Shown here in pieces: positions 1 to 11,086 of a stretch of DNA of 64,000 nucleotides. This stretch comes from Dryomyza anilis (lineage: Eukaryota; Arthropoda; Insecta; Diptera; Dryomyzidae). The stretch lies in assembly GCA_951804985.1 (NCBI GenBank), contig OX638135.1, forward strand, positions 67,220,507-67,284,506, given 5' to 3'. The notes beneath the pieces were generated by a model. It was not told the origin of the DNA and made no database searches. It saw nothing but the letters and a program-made list of their open reading frames with translations. Position 1 is the first letter of the stretch. Each line of letters begins with the position of its first letter. The translations under genes and the position numbers were made by a program.

Positions 1-599
1 GTATATAAAAAAAGGACTTGGCATTATTTTATATGTATGTCATACAAATAATGTTCGACTTTTTAGCATATAACTCTTGATGTTTAAGAGATAAATGAAC
101 GAAACTTTCAACTTAGTTAGCTTATAATGGTACATTATCCCTTTATAAAAATGAGGAATTGGAAAAGGGTGAGTGGCAGTTTCATATGTAAAAGTTTAAT
201 GTATAACCCTGGCATTGTTCACAGAGATAAATAAATGAAATAAATTTAGATTCATATAGTTATTAGTTATACAAATCTTTCTGTGAAAAATGAAGAAAAT
301 ACGAAAAAGGGGAGTGGCACTTTTCTTATATTAAAATTGAAAAAGGTGTTTTAACACTAATAGTGGCACATTTTATATATTAAACTTCAATTTTTTTTGA
401 GATATGTAAATTTTGCCACATATTTAATTGTAACTTTTGTATTTCGTTAGATAAACAAGTGAATTTAGTTAGATGTTTAGTTAGATATTGTATTTAGTTA
501 GATATTAATTGTATCTTACTGTATTCCAAAAATGGAAAGAATCGAACAAGCGGAAGTGAAATTTTTTTGGTTCAATAATCTTTTCTACTGAAAACTTGT
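1..599. other. AT-rich left flank without a gene
   Basis: No convincing open frame is seen. The stretch holds imperfect repeats around the words GAGTGGCA and AGTGGCAC near 170, 310 and 363, and a short TTTAGTTAGATATTG-type tandem near 465-505. Nothing else is recognised. Confidence 0.6.
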
Positions 600-1180
600 C
601 AATTAAAACAGTGGATCCCCAATCTTCGTTTCAAAACTTGTTGACTAAATATCCAGAGATTACGAATAAAAATATTAAAAATAAATAAATTAAAACTTCA
701 GTGGAACATGAGATTGTTACTCAAGGTAAATACTGTAAAGTTAACTGCTGCAAAAAAAATAATTTGATTCACTTCTCCAACAAGGAATTATATGGCGATC
801 GAAAAGTAATTGGGCTAGTCCCTTACATATGACACCCAAATCCAATGGTCAATGGAGACCTTGCGGCAACTATCGCTTTCTTAATTCTCAAACCGTTCCT
901 GATCGATATGCGCTTCCATATATAAGAGACTTTACCACTAATTTATGTGGTAATACATTGTTTTCTAAACAATGAAAAATGTGAATTTAGATAAATGCAA
1001 ATAGAATTTTTGAGCTTCATAGTTAATTCAGCAGGCATAAAACCATCACCAAACAAAATTGAAAAAATTCTAAATTATCAACAACCTAAAGATTTACATC
1101 AATTAAAGAGATTTCTTGGAATGTTAAATTTTTACCGGTCATCCATACCTAAAATAGCCGATCTGCAAAATTATTAAAAG
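600..1180 (+). pseudogene. G0: relic of Ty3/Gypsy pol (reverse transcriptase)
   Basis: Seen directly: around 600-720 the translation resembles the protease-RT linker. Around 815-965 it reads SPLHMTPKSNGQWRPCGNYR-like, the fingers region of a Gypsy RT, followed by a DRYALPYIRDF-like palm entry. At 995-1177 a frame carries IKPSPNKIEKI and LKRFLGMLNFYR, the region between RT and RNase H. The YxDD-bearing palm core is missing between about 970 and 995, and frames are broken, so this is an internally deleted dead copy. The words fit a Gypsy clade different from G1-G3. It is not clear whether the start near 600 is the true end of homology. Its right end abuts the G1 LTR, so G1 may have landed in it. 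Confidence 0.8.
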
Positions 1181-1193
1181 CTTTTCAACGTGG

Positions 1194-1815
1194 TGTTGTG
1201 AATTAGCGCATACATTTTTCTTTTCTTTATGGTTCTTCACTATTCATTCAGTTTTGGATGTTGCTGTACATATGTTAAGCGCATCATGTTTTTATATCAT
1301 GTTGTACTCATGTTGTACAGCAACATGTTCATAGCATTGTCCCAACGCTTCACGTTGGCAACAATGATAATAATTTGGCAATGCGCTAAGCTTTGCGTAG
1401 AACACACCTCTTTCAAGTTAGCTTCCACAGTTAACAAAAGCTTGCGATAATTCGGCAAAGCGCTAAAGCTTTACTTAGACCACACCTCATCATTGCATGA
1501 TTAGGGGGCTATGTTAAAATAAGCAGAGCAGCGTTTGCCAACAATTTTGATATTTCGCAATTGGTGTCAGCCAAAAACTGCAAGTCGGACTTTCTTCAAA
1601 AGTCACGTACACCAAAATTGAGTGAAAGTGAAAACTCACTACAACATAGAGAAAATAGAAGAAAAGCTTGCAACGAAGGTATCGTTAATACCTTTCGTTG
1701 CAATTTAAAAGAGAAGTTTAGTGAGCCTCAAGTAGAGTCTAATTATTTAAATAATAAAGTAAGAAGCATAGAGGAGAACTCAGGACACCACCGCATATGT
1801 TAAAATTCGACAACA
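1194..1815 (+). repeat. Probable 5' LTR of G1
   Basis: The stretch starts TGTTG and ends CAACA, a perfect 5-bp inverted terminal pair of TG...CA type, and is followed after two bases by the primer site TGGCGCAGCCGG. Its 622 bp is within the usual Gypsy LTR range. It contains internal near-repeats (GGCAATGCGCTAAGCTTTGC at about 1378 and GGCAAAGCGCTAAAGCTTTAC at about 1454). An 80-codon frame at 1561-1803 is not recognised and is probably chance. No second copy is present in the window to confirm the left boundary. Confidence 0.6.
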
Positions 1816-1817
1816 TT

Positions 1818-1829
1818 TGGCGCAGCCGG
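1818..1829 (+). promoter_or_regulatory. G1 primer-binding site (tRNA-Ser type)
   Basis: TGGCGCAGCCGG lies 2 nt after the LTR end. It would pair with a tRNA 3' end reading CCGGCTGCGCCA. Gypsy elements of the 17.6/297 group use a very similar tRNA-Ser site. The same 12 bases follow the LTR of G3, which supports both calls. Confidence 0.8.
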
Positions 1830-2560
1830 TACGTCGGTACCAACCACTCAAGGACCGAGAGATAGGAAGAAGGAAGGACGAAGGAGGAAAGTCTCTAAAA
1901 ATAAAATGGTAAGTGTTTGAAAATTATATTTAAAAAAAAAAAAATAATAGGGGAGTTTTCATTTTTATTTTTTTTTAATAGTATTTTAGAGTGTTAAAAA
2001 AGGGGATTAGAACTACGAACAATTTTTTTTAAGCATTTCCAAAAAAAAAAATTAAATGAATAGTATTAGCAATTAGCATTCAATAAATAAATAAAATAAC
2101 ATTGAGATTTCGAACTACGGACCCTCCAGTGTATAACAAATAAAAACTAAATGATTCGATTAAATTTTAAAGCGTGTGAACACAGCACTGATTGCTGTTA
2201 TGATTTTAATTTTTTTAAAAAATTTATATTAAAAAATCATTGTATGTTAAATTTTTTTTACAATCTTGAGTAACCGAATATACACATAATTTTTTTTATT
2301 TTTTTTTTATTTGGAAAAATAAAATTATTTTTATTTTTCCAATGTTACAGAAAACAGATTAAAAAAAAAAAAATACTTCAATATAAATTTGAAAAAAAAA
2401 ATATAGTTTATAGTTATACGTTATGAATGCCAAAATTGATTTCGTTGTTGTTTGGGTAACATTTTTGTTTCATTGAAATTTTCAATTACAACTTGATGAA
2501 ATTTATTTTTTTTTTAATTAAAAGATAAAGACAACGTTTTAAATTGATTGAAAATATTTA
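1830..2560 (+). other. AT-rich untranslated leader of G1
   Basis: This lies between the primer site and the first gag ATG. It begins GA-rich (1850-1905), then becomes very AT-rich with homopolymer runs. No gene is seen. A long leader is normal for this clade; G3 has one of about 430 bp. Confidence 0.6.
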
Positions 2561-4139
2561 ATGGCAGATGCTAATGAATTAAATGCGTATATTCAAAAGC
2601 AATCTAGCGAATTGGACAGATTTGTTGAAAAAAACATAAAATTAAGAAATTTATTGAAAGAAAAGAATATTTCTGAGGAATCAATAAATAATTCTGTCAG
2701 ACACGCCAGGCAAGAGAGGAGTACGCGACGTTGGAGGAAGCAAACAACAAAATACAGGAGTTGAACGCGCGTATTAGATATTTGAACGAGGAGGTTAAGA
2801 CAGCGCACGAGACATCCTTATACCACAAGGATACCATAGAAAGTGACGACATTAGAACACAGGGCAACATGGGATTAGGCGAAGTCGCGAAATTCGTTAA
2901 AAATGCGGTGCCAGATTTTGCAGGTGCAGACTCATCATCGCTGAGAACGGATCTTCACCGTTTTATTGAAGGATGTGAAGTGGTAGGGGCAGAACTGAAG
3001 CCTGAATAAATGAAGGAGTTTATTAAAGGCGTTAGGGTTCGTTTACAGGGAGATGCATTTGACTTAGTAAGTTCAAAGGAGTTTGACACAATAGATGATT
3101 TATACAATCTATTAAGAAATACGTACTTGGAATGTAGGTCAGTATATGCCATTCAATATGACATTAGAAAGGCATCTCAGTATCCGGGGGAAAGTATTAG
3201 ATCTTTCTCGAGGCGTTTGGTTAACCTCGCATTAAGCACGGCAGCATTAAGCATGATTAAATGTTAATATAATGATACGAAAGACGACGTGTTCGGTAAT
3301 GAATTGAATAATTAAGTTAAAAGCTCATTTAAGTTAGGACTTCGGGATTACACTTTGCGAATGCTCACGTTGAGCAGTAAGCAACAACACTGGAAAATTG
3401 GTGGAAGGGGCATTGGACCATGCGACGATACAAAGGGATTTAGCAGAGTTAATGGACTCCAAACTTGTTTATGTTTGGAGTCCATTTCAATGAGCCCTCA
3501 TCGGCCTTCATGCCAAATAATCGTAATGAATCAGATGGCCAAAGCAATGAAAAAAAGGAGACGTAAGAGAAAACACAAAATATAGGTATGAAGCAGCCTA
3601 CATCTACATGTTCTTTTTGCAAGAAGAAGGGACATCTGAGGGATGAATGTCATACACGGAGAAACACTCCGTATAGCAGTGACTGTCGTACTGATGGACA
3701 TGAACAGTGTGCAGATCGTTCGGGTCGGAATGTTTTTCCAGGACATACTGCTCCCCAAGGAAGTCAGCCACCCGTACCTCAGGTAAATGGTCAAGGTGGT
3801 ATCCAGAACCAAGGCGGGGGTGCTTCAGGATTGAGATGCGATTGGTGCCATAGAGGGGGATACGTCGAGGGGGATTGTCGTGTTAAACGCGATACACAAG
3901 TTTTTCAAGGAAATAATGGTAATGGGAATTTTGCATACAGGCCTGCTAAATATTGCACTTGGTGCAAAAAGGACGGACATGTTATTATGAATTGTTATGC
4001 CAAACGCAAATATGATGCATGGAACAATAATAGCACTCCGCAGGGAAACTACCAGGGGCCCAGTCAAGGCCACTAAATTGGGGACCCTTAGCAAACAGTG
4101 TAGTAAGGCCAGTAGTTGTAGAAGTTCCCAAGAGGACAC
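2561..4139 (+). pseudogene. gag: G1 gag, broken (coiled-coil start, capsid, CCHC knuckles)
   Basis: Gag packages the element RNA in cytoplasmic particles. The frame opens at 2561 with a charged, heptad-like N-terminus (MADANELNAY...). It shifts frame near 2712, continues as a capsid-like region at 2731-3267 (LHRFIEGCEVVG, VRLQGDAFDLV), and has an in-frame TAA at 3007-3009. The capsid matches the G3 Gag (CRFIQGCDLAV, LRMYGDAFELV). A degenerate part at 3268-3587 follows, then a frame at 3588-4076 with zinc knuckles: a CX2CX4HX4C one (CSFCKKKGHLRDEC), a knuckle with His changed to Tyr (CDWCHRGGYVEGDC), and an intact CTWCKKDGHVIMNC. At least one frameshift and two stops make it non-functional. 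Confidence 0.85.
3451..3486. repeat. Perfect 14-bp hairpin within G1 gag
   Basis: Arms 3451-3464 and 3473-3486 are exact reverse complements (AATGGACTCCAAAC and its complement) around an 8-nt loop. It sits in the degenerate part of gag, where the coding frame is lost, and looks like a small inverted duplication rather than a designed structure. Confidence 0.85.
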
Positions 4140-4699
4140 TACAACAAAATAAAACAGCGAATAATATTAACGCAGAAAATGAAGAACAAAATGTAAAAAT
4201 ACATATTAATGAAGATAGAAATTTTCCAACAAAAACCCACGTGGTGGTTACCTTGACGTGGTGTGGGGGATTAAGTTACATTGACTCTATAAGGCTAAGC
4301 TGACGGAAATTTTTTTTTTTTAAAGTTTCTGGTAGGGTCACCCTTGTCAGACAGGCTTGTGATGAGTAAGGAACTAAATACTACTATAGTCTTTTTTATT
4401 GGTGGGGTGGCAGACTCTAAAGAAACCCCTGTACCACCGCGATGGGTCAACATAAAGATTTAACTACTCCAGGTGGTACCCACAAAAGTGGCAACCCACC
4501 CGCTTCGGCGGCTGAGGCAAGGATTCTGGAGGCTTCAATCCACGCAACCAACCCTGGTACGATGAACCTCTCTGCTCCTGTAGCATGGGGTTCATAGTGC
4601 CCCTCCATCTCCCAAATTTATGAGACAGCTAGGAATCTAGAGGAGGATAACGACAACGCAGCGGTTCCCATACAAGTAGAGGAAAGTGTCGGTTCGGCT

Positions 4700-5824
4700 A
4701 TGCCTACGACAAATCCTCCACTGTATGGCTGCTCGACAGTGTTGTTTCCTCTCAGGGCTCCTTTCTGTCACGTATTTGGAAACATGGGTCGATCGAAGGA
4801 AAGTGGTGTCTTACCAGCATCTAATCCTAGAGAGACCGACGCCCAACTGGAAGCTAAACTTCCATTGGAGACCGGACCCGGATCTCTGAATACAGAGGTC
4901 AAGCTGTCCGATGCCCAGGTGAGTAGGAGAAGGAAGAATAAAGCGAAAGATCGCAAAGAGGCTGAAAAGGCTAAAGGCGACGCTTGAGCTTTCTCTTCCC
5001 CAGCTACCACAGCAAAACGCGATAGATCGGTGGAGGTTACTCCGACTGAAGCCGGACCTTCCGCTGCTGCTGTTGTGGCTGCCAATGCACCTGAGAAGCG
5101 CAATGGCAAGAAGTTTAAAACCTTCACTGCTACTGCGAAACCCCGTAACTCCCAGAACTCGACAGTTTCCAGTGATATTGCTTCCACAAGCAAGAGCACT
5201 GGTGCTTCATGTTCCGGATCGGCTGCGGATGAACTGCCTTCAACATCCACTGGCAGAGGTAGGCTAGCAGCATCATATCGTGATGCTGCTCCCAAAGCTC
5301 TTCCGGTTGCGATTATTGGCAAATTGGGGAAGGAGCAAAAGATGAATGATGCAAAAGTAAAACACTGCACCGATCATCTTTGGCGGCTAGTCAGCACCGG
5401 CGGTGTCAGTGCAAACGCAAAAGGCTATGAGACGCGTGATGGCATCATGAAGGTGCTATGCTCGTCTCAAGCCAATTTCGATTGGATTGCCACAGCCGTT
5501 GCTAAAATCCCCCCCTTGGGCAAATCGCGCTTCGCTGTTTTCAGCGGAGACGAACCCAAACGCAGGCGAGCAATATGCTGGATACCTGGTCCTATCAGGA
5601 AAACAGCAGAAGAGTTTGCCTGTCTACGTGCTCAGAACCAGCGCATCGAAACGAACGGATGGAAAATCTATAGCCATAAACCAGAGCGAGGTCTGGAGGA
5701 CAAGGAGGGCTCAACCCTGGTTGTTGGCTTAGACCAGAAGTCGTTAGATGTCATGCTATCTAAGTACGACAACCATCTAAACTTATTCTTTGGACGGATC
5801 AAATTCCGAATCAATTCCAAATGA
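4700..5824 (+). pseudogene. LOA-like ORF1 protein, one in-frame stop
   Basis: ORF1 proteins of LINEs bind the element RNA. One frame runs from ATG 4700 to 5824, interrupted only by TGA at 4985-4987. The N-terminal third is basic and low-complexity (SRRRKNKAKDRKEAEKAKGD). The middle is Ser/Thr/Ala-rich. The last ~150 residues look folded (RRAICWIPGP, GLEDKEGSTLVVGLD) and resemble the DUF4780-type C-terminal domain of LOA-like ORF1 proteins; this is a recalled similarity. No CCHC knuckle is seen. ORF2 begins 37 nt after its stop. Confidence 0.7.
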
Positions 5825-5861
5825 ATAGGCATATGATGAGAAACGAGTTAATTATCCTGTC

Positions 5862-8800
5862 ATGATATTTACTCAGATAAATCTGCAACATTCTAAAGCT
5901 GCTACCGCTTTACTAGGTAAGCGGCTCTCCATGTTGCATACATTACCTCACATCACAGCTATTCAAGAACCATGGGTGTATAACAAACGCATCTGTGGTC
6001 TTAGTGAACTACGTGGTGAAACCATACTATACGATGAGCAAGCCGCAAGGCCTAGAAGCTGTCTTATAGTATCGAAACACTTTGCTGTCACCAAGTTAAC
6101 CCAATTCTGTGGGCAAGACCTGGTGGCAGCCAAAGTGAGCTATGAAAGCGATAGTGGATGGAAACATCTGATTGTCGCCTCAGGCTACTTCCCCTATGAC
6201 TCACTACTGCCTCCTCCGCCAAAGGCAATTGTTGAGCTCATAGCGTACTGTGATCTTAAGGAGACCGGCCTTATTCTTTGCTGTGACGCTAATGCTCAAC
6301 ACACTGTGTGGGGCAGCAGTAAATGCAACGCGCGAGGTACCAGACTCCTTGACTTCATCATGACCTCCAATCTGAACATTCACAACACTGGTAATAAACC
6401 CACTTTTGTGACTGCTAGAAGACAGGAAGTGATTGACCTTACTTTGTCTAACTGTAGACTGAGAGAGTCAATCTTTAACTGGAAGGTTCTTAAAGAAGAT
6501 TCTTTATCGGACCACAGGTATATCGAATTTCATACTGACCGAGAGGTGCTGCCCTCTATGATGGTAAGAAACCCTAGAAAAACGAACTGGGCACGCTTCA
6601 GGCATGAACTTGAGAATTCCCTCAATATCCCTGTCAGAATTCGTACCAAAGAAAGTATTGAGACGTCCGTTCAAGTTATGAACGATTGTCTTGAAACCTT
6701 GCGCAAGGATTCCAGAAAGCTTCTAAATAGGGCCCTAAGGAGCAACTTAGACTCTGACTGGTTTCTTTATCGAGCAAAGCAGAAAGAGTATAAGAAACGA
6801 ATTCGTAAATCGAAAAGTGTTTCCTATAAAGACTTCTGCAGTAGCATCGAATCCTGCAGTGAGACTAGCAGATTGGTCAAGTTTCTTAAAAGAGACCGAA
6901 CTGCTCGACTGGACTCACTGCGGAGACCTGATGGCTCGTATACTGAGTCTAAGACAGAGGCACTCAGTGTCCTAGTTGAGACTCACTTTCCGGGAAATCA
7001 AATCCACATAGGGCCACTTTGTAATCCCAGCACTGGGGACTGCAATAACAACTCTAATGTGACAAAACATAACTGGCAGGTTGCCAGATTGGTTGTGTAC
7101 GATGAAGCTATCCAATACGCAGTGGCCTCTTTTGATGGCTTCAAGTTACCTGGACCGGATGGCATCTACCCAGTCATGCTACAGGAAGGTATAACCCAAT
7201 CGCTACCATGCCTAAAGAAGATCTTTAGAGCAAGTCTCGCATGGGCATACATTCCGACATCCTGGCGTTTAGTTAAAGTAGCCTTCATTCCTAAAGTTGG
7301 AAGAGAAGACTATTCCATAGCCAAGAGCTTCAGACCCATTAGTATGATGTCCTTCATACTAAAGTGTCTAGAAAGACTAGTTGAGCTGCACATCAGAAAA
7401 ACATCGCTGTCAAGGTACCCACTATCATCAAGACAACATGCCTACCAACGTGGGAAATCCTGTGAAACAGCATTGCAACATCTGGTTGGCCGGATCGAGC
7501 ATGCTTTTCAGAGGAAGATGTACGTGATGGGCATATTTGTTGACATCGAGGGTGCTTTTGATAATGCGACTTTTGATGGAATGTGTGACGCAGCTAGAAG
7601 GCATGGAATAGATGAAACATTGGTCAAATGGCTAAGGTCAATGCTAATGTTTAGGACCATCACTTCTGAGGCGGAGTGCGGTCAGTATATTATGGCAGGG
7701 GTGAATAGAGGTTGTCCTCAAGGAGGCGTTCTCTCCCCTGCTCTGGTGTATGCTGGTTGACTCTCTAGTCTACGATCTCGATGGACCAGGTGTCTATTCC
7801 CAGGCCTATGCAGATGATGTTGCCATTCTTGCCACAGGCTTTTCCCTCAATGAGGTCTGTGTTAAAACACAAAACTCGTTGAACCGAATTGACAGCTGGT
7901 GTACTTCAAACGGACTTTCCGTCAACCCTCACAAAACAGGGATTGTTCTCTTCACTAGGAAAAGAATAATGACAGGATTATCTCTACCAGTATTTACGGA
8001 TGTCACTATTCCTCTGTCTAACGAAGTAAAATATCTGGGCTTAACTCTAGATAGTAAACTACTTTGGACAAAACATGTTGAAAATAAAATTTCGCGAGCA
8101 TTGAATGCCTTCTGGCAATGCAGAGGAATTTTTGGGAAGACATGGGGACTATCGCCGAGCAAAACCTTATGGATTTACACGGCAATGATAGGACCGATGA
8201 TATCATATTCATCGGTAGTCTGATGGAACAAGCTGTCGCGAAAATGCGTGACAACTAGTCTTGCCAAGATTCAGAGAACCGTGTGTCTGGGTGTTACGGG
8301 TGCATTTCCCACTACACCTGGTCCAGCACTGAATGCAATCTTAAACCTACCACCACTTGACATCTTCATCAGAGGCGAAGCCATGAAAGGCTGCTGGAGA
8401 CTAAAACGAGGTGGTTTCTGGTTTAATGTTCCCTGGAATTTTTATTTTGAGGTCTGCCAACCTGACATTCAAGACTGGCTAACGCGTGACTGTGAACCAG
8501 GTAGAGGGTCTCACCGCATTTTCACAGACGGCTCCAGAACCGATCAGGGATCTGGTGCTGGAGTGTTTGTAGAACCGGATGACCGCAGACTTCACTTCGC
8601 CTTAGGCGACAATGCCTCGGTATTTCAAGCCGAAGTCTATGCTATACTTATGGCTATGGACTACATTGCGGATAATAGACGGCAGAACAGGGCTATATCA
8701 GTTTGCAGCGATAGTCAGGCTGCTCTTATGGCTTTGAACAACCAGGTCATCACATCCAAAATTGTACGTCAATGCAGATCACGTCTCAATTGTGTTGGTA

Positions 8801-9233
8801 AATACAATACACTGAAACTGATTTGGGTGCCGGGCCATAAAGGAGTTTCGGGCAATGAAACATCTGACGAACTAGCACGTGCTGGATCTGAGGATAATCC
8901 ATTTGGACCAGAACCTGTGCTTGGACTACCTGCATCTACGGGAAAATTCGTCATCAGCTCTTGGGTCGCCTCCGCACACAAGAGCAGATGGCTGAATGAG
9001 ACGAAATGCAGATTCTCCAAGCTCATGACACCGACGATAAGGCCGAAAGCGCCTTATGTTCTGCCTGCTACGAAGAAACTGGCACCACAGAGCACTATCT
9101 CTGTGACTGTCCAGCATTTTCTAGAATTAGAAGGCAGATCTTTGGCACAGACGTGATGAGAGAGGATCAGCTTCACTCTCTATCACACAATAGCCTTCTT
9201 AGATTCAATAATGAATCTAAGAAGTATCATTAA
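5862..9233 (+). pseudogene. LOA-like ORF2: endonuclease, RT, RNase H, CCHC; broken
   Basis: The polyprotein nicks the target and reverse-transcribes the element RNA in place. The frame 5862-7760 holds an APE-type endonuclease with QEPW (residues 35-38), CDANAQH near 141, IDLTL near 191 and SDHRY near 216. The RT follows: KLPGPDG near 425, FRPISMM near 490, the first catalytic Asp in VDIEGAFDN near 560, and CPQGGVLSP. A one-base frameshift near 7740 leads into 7750-8223, which carries YADD. A TGG-to-TGA stop lies at 8221. RNase H at about 8518-8880 keeps FTDGS, the Glu of FQAEVYA, SDSQAA and GNETSDELA. A shift with apparent loss of sequence near 9030-9060 precedes the C-terminal CX2CX8HX4C motif. 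Confidence 0.9.
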
Positions 9234-9394
9234 AAACCAGGGAACTGGGTCACAGAACAATTGATATAACCCTGTCTGAGTGCTGTGTCTCTATTTTTTT
9301 ATCCCACATTAATAAAAAAATAATAATAATACACAACTTGACGCGAATAATGAACAGAATATAGGAATTAAGGAAACTAAAAATGAACAAATTA

Positions 9395-9520
9395 TAAAGA
9401 AAGAAAGCAAATAAAGTAAAAAAAGTAAAACCAATTGAATCGGAAGTAAATAATAAATAAAGAAAGAAAGCAAATAAAGTAAAAAAAGTAAAACCAATTG
9501 AATCGGAAGTAAATAATAAT
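9395..9520 (+). repeat. 63-bp tandem duplication (two copies)
   Basis: Units 9395-9457 and 9458-9520 are near-identical G1 sequence rich in GAAAG and AAGTAAAA. G2 has a single copy at about 15237-15290. Each unit ends in AAATAATAA, which belongs to the tail of the adjacent SINE, so the duplication followed SINE insertion. Confidence 0.8.
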
Positions 9521-9823
9521 AATAGTTTGGCGCTACAGTCCTGTATAGAACTTCGGCCGAGCTCTCTCACCATTTTGAGTTGTGCGTGTTATATTTGTAC
9601 TCAAAGTGGTGGGACCTACAGTTTATTGCCGAATCCGAACGGCGGGTGAGAGCTTTTTCATAGGCAATGGTTTTACTCTCGTAGGTTTGCCATTTACTGA
9701 CGAGAGGTAGCGCGGTATAGAAAAATGTTTCTATGAAAAGATGTTGTTAGCCCCAGTCCAGGCTTGAACCGAGGACCTTTCGGCTCGCAGTCCAACGCAC
9801 TAACCACTGAGCTACCGCGGCTA
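9511..9823 (-). mobile_element. tRNA-derived SINE
   Basis: On the minus strand the element starts with a tRNA-like head (9823 down to 9750): AGCCGCGGTAGCTCAGTGG covers the pol III A box and GGTTCAAGCC the B box. A 240-bp body and an ATT-repeat tail at 9511-9524 follow. It is flanked by a 7-bp target duplication CGGAAGT (9504-9510 and 9824-9830), and the sister G2 has the empty site at about 15282-15290. Acceptor and T stems pair poorly, so the head is a SINE promoter rather than a tRNA gene. The family is not identified. Confidence 0.85.
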
Positions 9824-9830
9824 CGGAAGT

Positions 9831-10198
9831 TAAAAATATTAAAATCAAGAATAATAAAATCAAAGGTAAATCAAATAAAAAGAAAGTTGTAATTAACTGC
9901 CCTGAAAATTTGAGAATTGTAAATCAAACGTCTTTATTATTCGCGCTATGTGCGTTTTATCGTCAGAAATGTATAATAAATTCACGATCTGTAAAATTAA
10001 ATTGTCTTCAATTGCTAATAATTTCAAGAGTAAATTTATGTCGAGGAAAATGAAATTAGCTTCACAATTAGGCATGCATCGTAAAAAACATGGAAAGTGT
10101 TTCAAGATATCCGATACGAGTGATGTGTTCATTGAAGTACCTTGCGAGGCATCAAAAAATGGAAAACATACTTTGTTAGTGGATTCTGGATACGCCAG
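9831..10198 (+). pseudogene. pol: G1 pol: linker and truncated protease
   Basis: The sequence matches G2 pol upstream of and into the protease. A block of about 90 bp present in G2 (15390-15470), which encodes a hydrophobic segment, is deleted here. The frame 9948-10211 reads through EVPCEASKNG to LLVDSG, the retroviral-type aspartic protease motif with its Asp intact. It then jumps straight to integrase sequence (YASQTL). The rest of PR and all of RT and RNase H are gone. Confidence 0.8.
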
Positions 10199-10470
10199 TC
10201 AGACCCTTTGACGAAGTGTACATGGACATGGTGGGTATTCTGCCTGAAACCATTTCAGGGAATAAATATATCTTAACGTTTCAGGACGATTTTTTCTAAA
10301 TTTATGTGCTGTGTGGCTATACCCGATGCGGAAGCCAACACCATAGCAAAAGCATTCTTCAACGAAATAGTTACACGCCACAATATACCCAAAGTATTGG
10401 TAACAGACAATGGATCGAACTTCGTTTCCAAACTATTTTCGGATACATGTAAATTGTTAGGAATTAAAAA
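10187..10470 (+). pseudogene. G1 integrase, N-terminal part of the catalytic core
   Basis: After the internal deletion, the sequence matches the G2/G3 integrase core from RPFDEVYMD (first catalytic Asp) to VTDNGSNFVSKLFSDTCKLLGIKK (second Asp). A one-base insertion in a T run near 10292 shifts the frame at DDFSKF. It is cut at 10470 by the mini-me-like repeat. The catalytic Glu segment, SLERSHR in G2, is missing. Confidence 0.85.
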
Positions 10471-11086
10471 ACCAGTTGGGAAGGTTAGATCACATGGGAA
10501 ATTTTAAAGTAGGTGTAATTATGATAGTTAGGATTATCAAAATTAAAGTCGGTCTAAGCCGACTATAAATACCCTACACATATGTGTGGTTACCATGCAA
10601 AGTGATATATAGATCACCAGGGTATACGAATCCTGAAAATAACTACAAACATTCAATCGCTGAAAAATTTCCATTCATTTGATACCCATATTTACAAATG
10701 GGTAGGTGTACCGAATTTCGATTTTTTTTTTGTGAACCACAAGTTTTTTCGCCGGATATATATTTGACCAAAAAAGTTTACCTAAGCACGTATACATAAA
10801 AATTGATCTTTATATGTACATTTTATATGAGGTATTTGAACATAAGTGGTCGAATCATAGGTCACAATGGACCGATCACGCCAATTTTTTCGCACATACA
10901 GCGTAGGTATATTAGTAATCTAAGTTATAAGTTTCATTTAGCTCTTCAATTTTAAAAGTAGTAGGGATTTCAACAGATAGACAGACGGACAGACAGACGG
11001 ACATCGCTCAGGAGGTCATCGACTCAGGAGGTCATGCTGATCAAGAATATATATACTTTTCCATACAGGAGATGCTTCCTTCTGGG
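10471..11086 (+). mobile_element. Mini-me-like dispersed repeat, copy 1
   Basis: The repeat begins ACCAGTTGGGAAGG and ends CTTCCTTCTGGG. It is nearly the same as 13889-14530. A (RGAC)n tract (about 10978-11004) lies before the block TGATCAAGAATATATATAC. This microsatellite-plus-core architecture resembles dipteran mini-me elements. No coding capacity. It is 3'-truncated compared with copy 2 and joins integrase sequence with about 80 bp of host sequence lost. Confidence 0.65.

Larger units (their letters stand above)
4237..9320 (+). mobile_element. LOA/I-type non-LTR retrotransposon inserted in G1
   Basis: A LINE of about 5.1 kb with a 5' UTR, ORF1, ORF2 (endonuclease, RT, RNase H, C-terminal CCHC) and a short A-rich 3' end. 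Compared with the uninterrupted sister G2 (15149-15163), 15 bases of target are missing at the insertion and no target duplication is visible. Possession of an RNase H domain plus an APE-type endonuclease places it in the I/LOA/R1 group; LOA is my best guess. Both frames are broken, so it is not autonomous. Confidence 0.85.

Noticed and set aside
4768..5370. 200-codon minus frame
   Set aside because: Antisense to LOA-like ORF1; the Ala/Leu/Ser-rich composition is that of a reversed GC-richer coding strand.
9250..9573. 107-codon minus frame with internal repeats
   Set aside because: Antisense of the A-rich linker and its 63-bp tandem duplication.
9750..9822. tRNA gene on the minus strand
   Set aside because: A and B boxes are present, but stems pair poorly and the sequence continues into a SINE body with a tail and target duplication.
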